Source: an uncultured Dorea sp.
Lineage (GTDB): Bacteria; Bacillota; Clostridia; Lachnospirales; Lachnospiraceae
Reading direction: 5' to 3'
DNA length: 13,924 nucleotides
Assembly: GCA_910588745.1 (NCBI GenBank)
Contig: CAJURK010000060.1
Coordinates: 1 to 13,924, forward strand
Made by a program: the position numbers and the translations under genes. The notes below the pieces were generated by a model. It was not told where the DNA came from. It was given only the letters and a program-made list of their open reading frames with translations, and did no database searches. Each line of letters starts with the position of its first letter. The stretch's first letter is position 1. This document shows positions 7,006 to 13,924 of this stretch, one piece after another.

Positions 7006-7887
7006 TTGCATTTGGTTGCGGACAGACAGGGACAAATCGAAGAGGAGAATAGCTTACAGGATCGGCTTCTGGAGTGGATGTACGGCCATAGGAGCGGGCG
7101 TGTGATGCTTCGTCTGCTGGTTTTACCGTGTGTGTCGAAAATCGGAGGAAAGTTTTTGGAATCACGGTTTTCGCTTATACTGATTCCGCCGTTTATCAAG
7201 AGTCATGGCATTGATATGGATGCCTATGAAACCAGAGTATACGGCTCTTATAACGAGTTTTTTAAACGGCGGCTAAATCCGGAAGGCCGCAGGATACCGG
7301 AGGCGCCGGATACGTTTATCAGCCCGTGCGACAGCAGGCTTAGCGTATACCGGATTGATGGAGGAAAGGAATTTGTCGTTAAGCATGCATGCTATACTCT
7401 GGGAAGTATTCTGCGGAATGAGAAGCTTGCGGCTAAGTACGCGGGGGGATATGTTTGGATTTTCCGCCTGTGTGTGGAGGACTATCACAGGTATGTCTAT
7501 GTTGATAACGGAAGAGAATCAAAGCGCCGAAGGATACCGGGCGTATTCCACACGGTGAATCCTGCCGCTGGGAACCGGTTTCCTATATATAAAGAAAATA
7601 CCAGGGAATATTCGGTTGTGAAAACAGAAAACTTCGGCCCGGTGATTCAGATGGAAGTGGGCGCGCTCTTTGTGGGAAGGATTGAAAACCGAAAGGATGG
7701 CGGCCAGGTGAAGCGGGGACAGGAGAAGGGGAATTTTGCTTTCGGAGGTTCTACGGTTATTCTGGTTACAGGCCAGGGGAGAGTTCAGCCAGATCAGGAT
7801 ATTTTGGAAAATTCAGCAAAAGGGATAGAAACCAGAGTAAAGCTGGGAGAAAAAGTTGGAAAATCGGTTATTGACTTTTATAAATAA
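7006..7887 (+). CDS. psd: Phosphatidylserine decarboxylase proenzyme
   Basis: Pyruvoyl enzyme that converts phosphatidylserine to phosphatidylethanolamine at the membrane, the step after PssA. The 293-residue precursor should cleave itself in the GGST motif (247-250), between Gly248 and Ser249, giving a large beta chain and a short alpha chain whose N-terminal serine becomes the pyruvoyl group. Likely self-processing partners are Asp109 in SPCDS and His161 in DYHRYVY. Other family signatures are YNEFFKRRL and the C-terminal VKLGEKVG. The start codon is TTG: AGGAGG at 6993-6998 lies 7 nt before it, inside the last codons of pssA, whose stop is only 4 nt away. This implies translational coupling in the pssA-psd operon. 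No terminator follows before the lysine riboswitch, so some readthrough into that leader is possible. Confidence 0.95.
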   Translation: MHLVADRQGQIEEENSLQDRLLEWMYGHRSGRVMLRLLVLPCVSKIGGKFLESRFSLILIPPFIKSHGIDMDAYETRVYGSYNEFFKRRLNPEGRRIPEAPDTFISPCDSRLSVYRIDGGKEFVVKHACYTLGSILRNEKLAAKYAGGYVWIFRLCVEDYHRYVYVDNGRESKRRRIPGVFHTVNPAAGNRFPIYKENTREYSVVKTENFGPVIQMEVGALFVGRIENRKDGGQVKRGQEKGNFAFGGSTVILVTGQGRVQPDQDILENSAKGIETRVKLGEKVGKSVIDFYK

Positions 7888-7899
7888 AAGTGATAAAAC
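7871..7899 (+). promoter_or_regulatory. Candidate promoter of the lysine-riboswitch transcript
   Basis: TTGACT (7871-7876) is 17 bp from TAAAAC (7894-7899), which is preceded by an extended TGA (7891-7893). The -35 box overlaps the last codons of psd. The predicted start near 7906 leaves just enough leader to form P1 of the aptamer. The -10 is only four of six, and TACTAT at 7902-7907 is an alternative. Confidence 0.45.
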
Positions 7900-7909
7900 T
7901 GTACTATAT

Positions 7910-8090
7910 GAATAACAGCTTGATAGAGGCGCGGTTTTCATCAGTACCGTCCGGCCATAGTCCGGCAGACTGCCGTATGATGGGAAAGGGAACGCCGCCG
8001 AAGATGGATTCTTAGCCAAAGGATTTGTCTGGGACGTATGCAGAATATGCTGCGGACTGTCACGATGATGTGGAGCGCTATCTGTAATGT
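7910..8090 (+). promoter_or_regulatory. Lysine riboswitch (L-box) aptamer
   Basis: The conserved L-box core is readable in order: GATAGAGGCGC (7922-7932), CAGTA in the P2 region (7942-7946), GGGAACGCCGCCGAAG (7988-8003), ACTGTCAC (8056-8063) and GGAGCGCTATCTGT (8072-8085). P1 closes by GATAG (7922-7926) with CTATC (8078-8082). P5 is the small TCAC/GTGG hairpin at 8060-8073, and P2, P3 and P4 stems can be drawn between the blocks. This RNA class binds L-lysine directly in the five-helix junction. It controls the NhaC-type carrier gene starting at 8277, and the expression platform follows immediately. Covariance scoring was not possible here, but the match is strong along its whole length. Confidence 0.93.
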
Positions 8091-8120
8091 ATGGGAAGAA
8101 TCTGTGCATAGGGACTTTAG

Positions 8121-8164
8121 AGTCATGATCAGCGCGAAGAGAAGCGTTGTTCATGGCTTTTCTT
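8121..8164 (+). terminator. Riboswitch expression-platform terminator
   Basis: The 5' arm 8121-8135 pairs with 8144-8158 in a 15-position stem with one T/T mismatch and two G/T pairs, around an 8-nt loop (8136-8143). TTTTCTT (8158-8164) follows. The 5' arm segment GATCAGCGC (8127-8135) can instead pair with GCGCTATC of the aptamer (8075-8082), leaving only C8130 bulged. This makes an antiterminator that excludes both P1 and the terminator. Lysine binding should stabilise P1 and so switch the gene off. Confidence 0.85.
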
Positions 8165-8231
8165 GTATAGAGCATGCGGATGGAAGGAGTAAGAGTGCGT
8201 TCGTATGCGGGACGCTGTAACAAGGTATTGC

Positions 8232-8251
8232 GTACGGGTGAAAACCCGCAT
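8232..8251 (+). promoter_or_regulatory. GNRA-loop hairpin just before the carrier ribosome binding site
   Basis: CGGGT (8235-8239), a GAAA tetraloop (8240-8243) and ACCCG (8244-8248) form a perfect 5-bp stem, with a partial extension outward (8232-8234 with 8249-8251). It ends about 10 nt before AAGGAGAGAGG (8261-8271). It lies beyond the riboswitch terminator, so it exists only in full-length mRNA. Function unknown. Confidence 0.4.
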
Positions 8252-8276
8252 GATAACGAAAAGGAGAGAGGATGTT

Positions 8277-9908
8277 ATGAGAAACATGAAGAGAAAAATT
8301 GCCTGGACATTTTCTGCAGTTATGATGACGGCGCTGTGCTGTCCGGTAATGGTTTTTGCCGCGGAAGAAGCGGAAGAATATGCGCCGTCTATGTACGCCA
8401 GCTTCTGGGCGTTGATTCCGCCGGTGGTAGCGATTGTTCTGGCGCTGATTACGAAGGAGGTTTACAGTTCTCTGTTTATCGGGATTTTGATCGGAGGTCT
8501 GTTTTATTCCGGGCTTTCGTTTGAGACGACGATTACCCATGTGTTCCAGGATGGTATCATTGGAGTATTGTCTGATAGCTACAATGTGGGTATTCTGGTA
8601 TTTTTGGTAGTTTTGGGAATTATGGTGTGCCTGATGAATAAGGCAGGCGGCTCGGCAGCCTTCGGACGCTGGGCGGAAGTACATATTAAGAGCCGCGCGG
8701 GGGCGCAGCTTGCAACGATTCTTCTGGGCGTGCTGATTTTTATCGACGATTATTTTAATTGTCTTACCGTAGGAAGCGTGATGCGCCCGGTAACAGACAA
8801 GCATCATGTTTCCCGGGCAAAGCTGTCTTACCTGATTGATGCGACGGCGGCTCCGATCTGTATTATTGCCCCGATTTCATCCTGGGCTGCGGCTGTGACC
8901 GGTTTTGTAGAAGGAGAGGACGGCTTATCGATTTTTGTACGTGCAATTCCCTATAACTTTTACGCGCTGCTTACGATCGTTATGATGATTGGCATTGTAG
9001 TTCTTAAGGTGGATTACGGCCCGATGAAGATTCATGAAAAGAATGCGCAGGAAAAGGGAGATTTGTATACGACGCCGGACAGGCCGTATGCAAATGCAGG
9101 CGAGGAGACGGTCAGCAGTACAGGGAAAGTAATCGACTTGGTATTCCCGATTGCGACGCTGATTATCTGCTGCGTAATTGGAATGATCTGGACCGGCGGG
9201 TTCTTTGCGGGGGAAGGATTTGTCGATGCGTTTTCTAACAGCGACGCGTCGGTAGGATTGGCAGTGGGAAGTTTCTTCGCATTTGCGATCACGATTTTGT
9301 TCTATCTGATCCGCGGCGTGATGAAGTTTCATGAGTGTATGGCCTGTGTTCCGGACGGATTTAAGGCGATGGTACCGGCGATTCTGATTCTGACGCTTGC
9401 ATGGACTTTAAAGGCAATGACGGATAGCCTTGGCGCCGCAGAATTTGTTGCGGGCGCTATGGAAAACGCAGCGGGCGGGCTGGTAAACTTCCTGCCGGCA
9501 ATCATCTTCTTAGTGGGATGCTTTTTGGCGTTTGCAACAGGAACTTCATGGGGTACGTTCGGTATTCTGATCCCGATTGTGGTTGCGGTATTTGCGGGAA
9601 CGAATGAGACGATGATGATTATTTCTATTTCGGCATGTATGGCGGGCGCAGTCTGCGGCGACCACTGTTCGCCGATTTCCGATACCACGATTATGGCGTC
9701 GGCGGGGGCGCAGTGTAATCACGTAAACCATGTGTCTACGCAGCTTCCTTATGCGATAACCGTAGCGGCGGTGTCTTTTGTGACGTATTTAGTGGCAGGA
9801 TTTGTGCAGACAGCATTTATTGCGCTTCCGGTAGGAATTGTACTGATGATTTTGACTTTGTTTATCATGAGAAATTTCGGAAGCGGCCGAGAAACGGAGG
9901 ATTCGTAA
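8277..9908 (+). CDS. NhaC-superfamily carrier, predicted lysine transporter under L-box control
   Basis: Multi-pass membrane carrier of the NhaC/ion-transporter superfamily, normally called a Na+/H+ antiporter. The lysine riboswitch directly upstream instead argues for lysine transport, matching the published comparative-genomics class named LysW. At 543 residues it is slightly long for the family. Signatures are FIDDYFNCLTVGS (Asp157/Asp158), GTSWGT (422-427) and GDHCSPISDTT (461-471). The N-terminus, MRNMKRK followed by a hydrophobic stretch and VFAAEEAEEYAPS, resembles a cleavable signal peptide ahead of the first transport helix. The start is set by AAGGAGAGAGG at 8261-8271, 5 nt from ATG 8277; an in-frame ATG at 8205 has no such site and is rejected. 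The gene is a single transcription unit between the riboswitch terminator and the strong terminator at 9940-9985. The substrate is inferred from context and not shown by the protein sequence. Confidence 0.9.
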   Translation: MRNMKRKIAWTFSAVMMTALCCPVMVFAAEEAEEYAPSMYASFWALIPPVVAIVLALITKEVYSSLFIGILIGGLFYSGLSFETTITHVFQDGIIGVLSDSYNVGILVFLVVLGIMVCLMNKAGGSAAFGRWAEVHIKSRAGAQLATILLGVLIFIDDYFNCLTVGSVMRPVTDKHHVSRAKLSYLIDATAAPICIIAPISSWAAAVTGFVEGEDGLSIFVRAIPYNFYALLTIVMMIGIVVLKVDYGPMKIHEKNAQEKGDLYTTPDRPYANAGEETVSSTGKVIDLVFPIATLIICCVIGMIWTGGFFAGEGFVDAFSNSDASVGLAVGSFFAFAITILFYLIRGVMKFHECMACVPDGFKAMVPAILILTLAWTLKAMTDSLGAAEFVAGAMENAAGGLVNFLPAIIFLVGCFLAFATGTSWGTFGILIPIVVAVFAGTNETMMIISISACMAGAVCGDHCSPISDTTIMASAGAQCNHVNHVSTQLPYAITVAAVSFVTYLVAGFVQTAFIALPVGIVLMILTLFIMRNFGSGRETEDS

Positions 9909-9939
9909 GTTCCCCGCTCTGAATGATAACAAATAGCGG

Positions 9940-9985
9940 AATAGTCCACATACTTGTGCGGAATAAGTGTGTGGACTATTTTTTT
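9940..9985 (+). terminator. Strong rho-independent terminator after the NhaC-type carrier
   Basis: AATAGTCCACATACTT (9940-9955) pairs with AAGTGTGTGGACTATT (9965-9980) in a 16-bp stem with a single G/T pair and a 9-nt loop. A run of T (9979-9985) follows. The reverse strand also begins with a run of T after the same stem, though no convergent gene is present. Confidence 0.93.
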
Positions 9986-10039
9986 AATTAGGAAAGCGGG
10001 GGGTATCGCCGATATGTTGTCCGTGTAATTTTCCATACT

Positions 10040-10077
10040 ACTTTCTGCTGGTGTGCGGAGTTGATAATACTTTCTGC
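10040..10077. repeat. Pair of 9-bp direct repeats upstream of the M16C peptidase
   Basis: ACTTTCTGC occurs at 10040-10048 and again at 10069-10077, each close to a GCGGAG word. The repeats lie between the carrier terminator and the M16C promoter. A regulator binding site is possible but chance is not excluded. Confidence 0.3.
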
Positions 10078-10128
10078 GGAGGTTCCGGGGCGGATTACTT
10101 CTCGCGTCTTTCTTTTTTCGCAAGAAAC

Positions 10129-10137
10129 TGGTATAAT
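10129..10137 (+). promoter_or_regulatory. Extended -10 promoter of the M16C peptidase gene
   Basis: TGGTATAAT (10129-10137) is a perfect -10 hexamer with a TG extension. No clear -35 box is seen 16-18 bp upstream, which is T-rich (TTTCTTTT). Transcription should start near 10144, about 45 nt before the start codon. Confidence 0.65.
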
Positions 10138-10187
10138 GATTTATCAGATATGGTTAGAATAATAAATAAAAAATGGAGAGATTTTTG

Positions 10188-13115
10188 ATGAGCGTAAAAG
10201 ATTTATCACAGTATGAAGTTATAAAGGAACAAGAACTCGGGGACGTAAAGTGTCATGGGTATCTCATGAGGCATAAGAAGAGCGGAGCCCGTCTGGTTCT
10301 GATGGAGGCGGCGGATGACAACAAAGTATTTTCCATCGGATTCCGTACACCGCCGGAAGACAGTACCGGGCTTCCGCATATTCTGGAGCATTCGGTACTC
10401 TGCGGGTCGAAGAATTTCCCTGTGAAGGATCCCTTTGTGGAGCTGGTGAAGGGATCTATGAATACCTTTTTGAATGCAATGACTTATCCGGATAAGACGG
10501 TGTATCCGGTGGCGAGCTGCAATGATAAGGATTTCCGGAATCTGATGCACGTATATCTGGACGCGGTGTTTTACCCCAACATCTATCAACATGACGAGAT
10601 TTTCCGGCAGGAAGGCTGGAGCTACAAATTAGAAAGTGAAGAAGGGGAACTGGAATATAACGGAGTAGTTTACAATGAGATGAAAGGGGCGTTTTCCTCA
10701 CCGGAGGGAGTGCTTGACCGCGTTACGTTAAATACGTTGTTTCCGGATACTTCCTATGCTTTCGAATCCGGAGGAGATCCGGAGGAGATTCCGAACTTAA
10801 GCTATGAACAGTTTTTGGCGTTCCATAAGAAATACTATCATCCGTCCAACAGTTATATTTACCTCTATGGAGATATGGATATGGAGGAAAGGCTGGTCTG
10901 GCTTGACAGGGAATATCTAAGCAAATTTGATTACATGGAGATTGACTCTGAAATCCGGTATCAGAAGCCGTTTGCGGAGATGAAAGAGGTAAGGCTTCCG
11001 TATTCCATTACCAGCGAGGAACCCTTGGAGGACAACACGTATCTGTCCTACAATAAAGTAATTGGTACAAGCCTTGACCGCGAGCTGTATGTGGCATTTG
11101 AGATTTTAGACTATGCGCTTTTGTCCGCGCCGGGAGCGCCTCTTAAGAAGGCTCTGTTAGAAGCAGGAATTGGTAAGGACATTATGGGGTCTTATGACAA
11201 TGGGATTTATCAGCCGATTTTTTCCGTGGTGGCTAAGAATGCAAACCCAGACCAGAAGGAGACGTTTGTAAAGCTGGTTGAAGAACGGCTGTCGGAGATG
11301 GCGGAGAAGGGAATCGACAAGAAAGCGCTGGAGGCCGGGATTAATTACCAGGAATTCCAATACCGGGAGGCGGATTACGGACGGTATCCGAAAGGACTGA
11401 TGTATGGACTCCAGATTATGGATAGCTGGCTGTATGATGAGAAAGAGCCGTTTATGCATATCCAGGCTTTAGATACGTTTGAATTTCTAAAGAGTCAGAT
11501 GGATACCGGATATTTTGAAGAGCTGGTGCGCAGATATCTGCTGGACAACCAGCATGGCGCCGTGATTATCGTGGAGCCGGAGCAGGGACGCACCGCCCGC
11601 ATGGACAGGGAACTTCACGAGAAGCTTAAGGCATATAAAAAAGGGTTAAGCAGGGAAGAAATCCGCGCGCTTGCCGAGCAGACTAAGGAATTGGAGGCCT
11701 ATCAGTCGGAACCGTCGGACGAGGAGGCGCTTGCTACGATTCCGGTTCTGAGGCGCGAGGATATTTCCAGGGAACCGCAGCCGATTTATAATGAAGAAAT
11801 GAAGATTGCAGATGTACCAGTTGTATTTCATGAAATTGATACCAATGGAATCGGCTATGCGACGCTTCTTTTTGACATGTCAAAGGTTCCGGAAGATCTG
11901 CTACCTTATATGGGAATCCTGCAGGGAACGCTGGGCATTATTGACACGGAAAATTATGAGTATGGCGAATTGTTTAATGAGATCAATCTGCATACCGGAG
12001 GAATCGGAACGTCTATGGAACTGTATCCGGATGTGACGAAGGTTCGGGAGAAGGAATTTAAAGCGACGTTCGAGATCAAGTCCAAATCTTTATACGGAAA
12101 GCTTCCGGTGGCATTTGCTATGATGAAAGAGATTTTGACCCGGTCGAAGCTTGGAGACGAGAAACGGTTAAAGGAGATCCTGGCTATGACCACTTCAAGG
12201 CTTCTGATGCGGTTCCAGTCCAACGGGCATATAACGGCGGCTCTCCGGGCGCAGTCTTATGCGTCGCCTTCGGCAAAATTAAAGGATATGACGAGTGGAA
12301 TCAGTTATTATCAGAAAGTATCGGCTATAGAAAAGAATTTCGAGGAAGAAAAAGGGACGCTGGTTCAGAATCTTGAGAAGCTGGCCAAAGCGCTGTTCCG
12401 GGCAGACAACATGATGATAAGCTATACCGCGGAGAAGGAAGGGCTTCCGGCGCTTGAGCGGGAGGTGGAAGGCTTTGCAAAAGATCTGTTTACAGAAGAA
12501 GCAGATCTTGGGGAAGACCGCTGCGTGATTCATTGCGAGAAGAAAAATGAGGGATTTAAGACGGCTTCTAAGGTGCAGTATGTGGCAAGATGCGGTAATT
12601 TTATTGATGAAGGCGCGTCCTATACCGGAGTTCTGCAGGTATTGAAGGTAATTATGGGTTATGAGTATCTGTGGCAGAATATCCGGGTGAAAGGCGGTGC
12701 TTACGGCTGTATGAGCAGTTTTAACCGGATTGGGGAAGGCTTCTTTGTGTCATATCGGGATCCGAATCTGGAACGGACCATGGAGGTATACGAGGGTGTG
12801 GCAGATTACCTGCGGGAGTTTACCGTGAGTGATTTTGACATGAATAAATACGTGATCGGAACCATGAGCAATCTGGATCAGCCTATGACGCCGTCCTTAA
12901 AAGGCGACCGCTCTTTGAATCTGTACATGAACCATGTCAGTGAGGAAATGCTTCGGGAGGAGCGCAGACAGGTATTAGAGGCAAAGCAGGAGGACATCCG
13001 AAGGCTTGCGCCAATTGTGGAAGCCATGATGAAAGCCGGGCAGATCTGCGTCATCGGAAGCGAGGAGAAGATAGAGGAAGCAAACGATCTGTTTGATACG
13101 GTAACTGTATTTTGA
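10188..13115 (+). CDS. M16C-family zinc metallopeptidase (insulinase / presequence-protease-like)
   Basis: Large oligopeptide-degrading zinc protease of the M16C subfamily, related to the organelle presequence protease and falcilysin, which close around unfolded peptides. With no signal peptide or membrane segment it should act in the cytoplasm. The inverted zinc motif HxxEH is intact at His64-Ile-Leu-Glu67-His68, and Glu164 in YNEMKGA is the likely third zinc ligand. The chain of 975 residues is the usual four-domain size: catalytic M16 domain first, inactive M16 domain, M16C-associated linker helices around 460-700, and a C-terminal M16 domain with GGAYGCMSSF and FVSYRDPNL. ATG 10188 is chosen because GGAGAG (10175-10180) lies 7 nt upstream; an in-frame ATG at 10173 has only A/T-rich sequence before it. 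It has its own promoter. era starts 58 nt after the stop with no terminator, so the two may be cotranscribed. Confidence 0.93.
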   Translation: MSVKDLSQYEVIKEQELGDVKCHGYLMRHKKSGARLVLMEAADDNKVFSIGFRTPPEDSTGLPHILEHSVLCGSKNFPVKDPFVELVKGSMNTFLNAMTYPDKTVYPVASCNDKDFRNLMHVYLDAVFYPNIYQHDEIFRQEGWSYKLESEEGELEYNGVVYNEMKGAFSSPEGVLDRVTLNTLFPDTSYAFESGGDPEEIPNLSYEQFLAFHKKYYHPSNSYIYLYGDMDMEERLVWLDREYLSKFDYMEIDSEIRYQKPFAEMKEVRLPYSITSEEPLEDNTYLSYNKVIGTSLDRELYVAFEILDYALLSAPGAPLKKALLEAGIGKDIMGSYDNGIYQPIFSVVAKNANPDQKETFVKLVEERLSEMAEKGIDKKALEAGINYQEFQYREADYGRYPKGLMYGLQIMDSWLYDEKEPFMHIQALDTFEFLKSQMDTGYFEELVRRYLLDNQHGAVIIVEPEQGRTARMDRELHEKLKAYKKGLSREEIRALAEQTKELEAYQSEPSDEEALATIPVLRREDISREPQPIYNEEMKIADVPVVFHEIDTNGIGYATLLFDMSKVPEDLLPYMGILQGTLGIIDTENYEYGELFNEINLHTGGIGTSMELYPDVTKVREKEFKATFEIKSKSLYGKLPVAFAMMKEILTRSKLGDEKRLKEILAMTTSRLLMRFQSNGHITAALRAQSYASPSAKLKDMTSGISYYQKVSAIEKNFEEEKGTLVQNLEKLAKALFRADNMMISYTAEKEGLPALEREVEGFAKDLFTEEADLGEDRCVIHCEKKNEGFKTASKVQYVARCGNFIDEGASYTGVLQVLKVIMGYEYLWQNIRVKGGAYGCMSSFNRIGEGFFVSYRDPNLERTMEVYEGVADYLREFTVSDFDMNKYVIGTMSNLDQPMTPSLKGDRSLNLYMNHVSEEMLREERRQVLEAKQEDIRRLAPIVEAMMKAGQICVIGSEEKIEEANDLFDTVTVF

Positions 13116-13121
13116 TACGGT
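13092..13121 (+). repeat. 11-bp direct repeat across the M16C stop codon
   Basis: TTTGATACGGT occurs at 13092-13102 (coding) and 13111-13121 (containing the TGA stop at 13113-13115), 19 bp apart. The offset is not a multiple of three, so the second copy is read in another frame and supplies the stop. It may be a partial tandem duplication that set the present C-terminus. Confidence 0.5.
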
Positions 13122-13173
13122 TTCGGGACACGATGTTTTGCGGGACAGAAGCGAATAGCGTAAGGGAGATGCT

Positions 13174-13924
13174 ATGGGAAAGGATTATAAATCGGGATTT
13201 GTAACGCTGATAGGAAGGCCGAATGTGGGAAAGTCTACGTTGATGAACTATCTTATCGGGCAGAAGATTGCAATTACTTCCAACAAACCCCAGACCACCA
13301 GGAACCGGATTCAGACGGTGCTTACCAGAGAGGAAGGTCAGATTATCTTCGTGGATACGCCGGGAATCCATAAAGCGAAGAATAAGCTTGGAGCTTATAT
13401 GGTAGGCGTGGCGGAACGGACATTAAATGAAGTGGACGCGGCGTTGTGGTTAGTAGAGCCTACGACCTTTATCGGAGCCGGAGAACGGCACATCGCCGCC
13501 CAGCTTAAGAAAGTAAAAACACCGGTGCTTTTGGTTATCAATAAGATAGATATGGTAAAGAAAGAAGAGGTTCTTGCGGCAATTTCCGCCTATAAAGATA
13601 TTTATGATTTTGCGGAGATTATTCCAGTTTCCGCCAGAAGCGGAGAAAATACAGAGGAACTGATAAAAGAGGTGTTCCGTTACCTGCCTTATGGACCGCA
13701 GTTTTACGACGGGGATACGGTTACAGACCAGCCGGAGCGGCAGATTGTAGCAGAGCTGATCCGGGAGAAAGCGCTGCATTGCCTGAATGAGGAGATTCCT
13801 CACGGCATTGCGGTTGTAATTGACAGTATGAAGAAAAAAGGCAGAATCATGCACATTGACGCGACCATTATCTGCGAGCGTGATTCCCACAAGGGGATAA
13901 TTATTGGAAAACAAGGAAATATGT
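13174..13924 (+). CDS. era: GTPase Era, C-terminus cut by window end
   Basis: Essential GTPase that binds 16S rRNA near its 3' end and helps small ribosomal subunit assembly; cytoplasmic and loosely membrane-associated. All G motifs are visible: G1 GRPNVGKS (14-21), the G2 region KPQTTRNR (38-45), G3 DTPG (61-64), G4 NKID (123-126) and G5 SAR (153-155). The RNA-binding KH domain begins after about residue 200 and its GxxIGxxG loop is present at the very end (GIIIGKQGN). About 250 of the usual 300 or so residues are inside the window; the rest lies beyond 13924, with no sign of a break. The start has AAGGGAG at 13162-13168, 5 nt before the ATG. No clear promoter lies in the 58-nt gap after the M16C gene, so readthrough from it is likely. 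Confidence 0.97.
   Translation, partial: MGKDYKSGFVTLIGRPNVGKSTLMNYLIGQKIAITSNKPQTTRNRIQTVLTREEGQIIFVDTPGIHKAKNKLGAYMVGVAERTLNEVDAALWLVEPTTFIGAGERHIAAQLKKVKTPVLLVINKIDMVKKEEVLAAISAYKDIYDFAEIIPVSARSGENTEELIKEVFRYLPYGPQFYDGDTVTDQPERQIVAELIREKALHCLNEEIPHGIAVVIDSMKKKGRIMHIDATIICERDSHKGIIIGKQGNM

Noticed and set aside
8205..8276. Longer N-terminus for the NhaC-type carrier starting at ATG 8205
   Set aside because: The extra 24 residues are hydrophilic and lie before a strong ribosome binding site and ATG at 8277; the signal-like hydrophobic segment starts only after the latter.
8174..8524. Plus-strand frame of 116 codons beginning in the riboswitch leader
   Set aside because: A GGAAGGAG-like word is nearby but out of place, and the frame overlaps the carrier gene for most of its length with an unrelated, Cys/Arg/Ser-rich translation. 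It is a shadow of the carrier gene.
9749..10123. Minus-strand frame of 124 codons between the carrier and M16C genes
   Set aside because: It reads antisense through the strong terminator stem and the carrier 3' end, is rich in Lys/Arg/Pro/Ser without domain pattern, and has no ribosome binding site.
1..13924. CRISPR array, tRNA or rRNA genes, phage or defence modules
   Set aside because: No regularly spaced repeats, cloverleaf-like blocks with CCA-type ends, or recognisable phage or defence proteins were seen on either strand.

Overview
The window looks like chromosomal DNA of an anaerobic Firmicute, most probably of the Lachnospiraceae (inference). The reasons are a single-chain pyruvate:ferredoxin oxidoreductase, strong AGGAGG-type ribosome binding sites, sigma-A-type promoters with TG-extended -10 boxes, an L-box lysine riboswitch ahead of an NhaC-type carrier, a TnpV remnant typical of clostridial mobile elements, and an intracellular M16C protease next to era. 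All intact genes are on the + strand. Only the degraded TnpV gene at the left edge is on the - strand.

Layout. 35-381 (-): tnpV broken by a one-base deletion. 382-672: AT-rich spacer with an inverted repeat, a good promoter and a leader hairpin. 673-4209: pyruvate:ferredoxin oxidoreductase (nifJ/PFOR), followed by a 3' hairpin and a GAAA-loop terminator. 4341-5255: AEC-family permease. 5304-6095: SseB-like protein with two related halves. 6096-6338: spacer with a 22-bp dyad, a tandem decamer and a near-consensus promoter. 6339-7001 and 7006-7887: pssA and psd, a two-gene phosphatidylethanolamine operon in which the psd ribosome binding site lies inside the end of pssA. 7888-8276: complete lysine riboswitch with a readable aptamer, antiterminator and terminator. 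8277-9908: NhaC-superfamily carrier, predicted lysine transporter, followed by a strong terminator. 10188-13115: M16C zinc peptidase. 13174-13924: era GTPase, cut by the window end in its KH domain.

How the genes work together. Most of the window is housekeeping: central pyruvate oxidation, phospholipid synthesis (CDP-diacylglycerol to phosphatidylserine to phosphatidylethanolamine), lysine uptake under lysine feedback, peptide degradation, and ribosome assembly. The most informative regulatory element is the lysine riboswitch. Its P1 3' strand (8075-8082) can pair with the 5' arm of a 15-bp terminator stem (8127-8135), giving a readable OFF switch. It ties the downstream NhaC-type gene to lysine rather than to sodium/proton exchange. 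I see no CRISPR array, phage module, defence island or clearly new multi-gene system. The less explained items are the two-domain SseB-like protein, a cysteine patch (CGCETC) in the PFOR, and several short dyads and repeats in the spacers.
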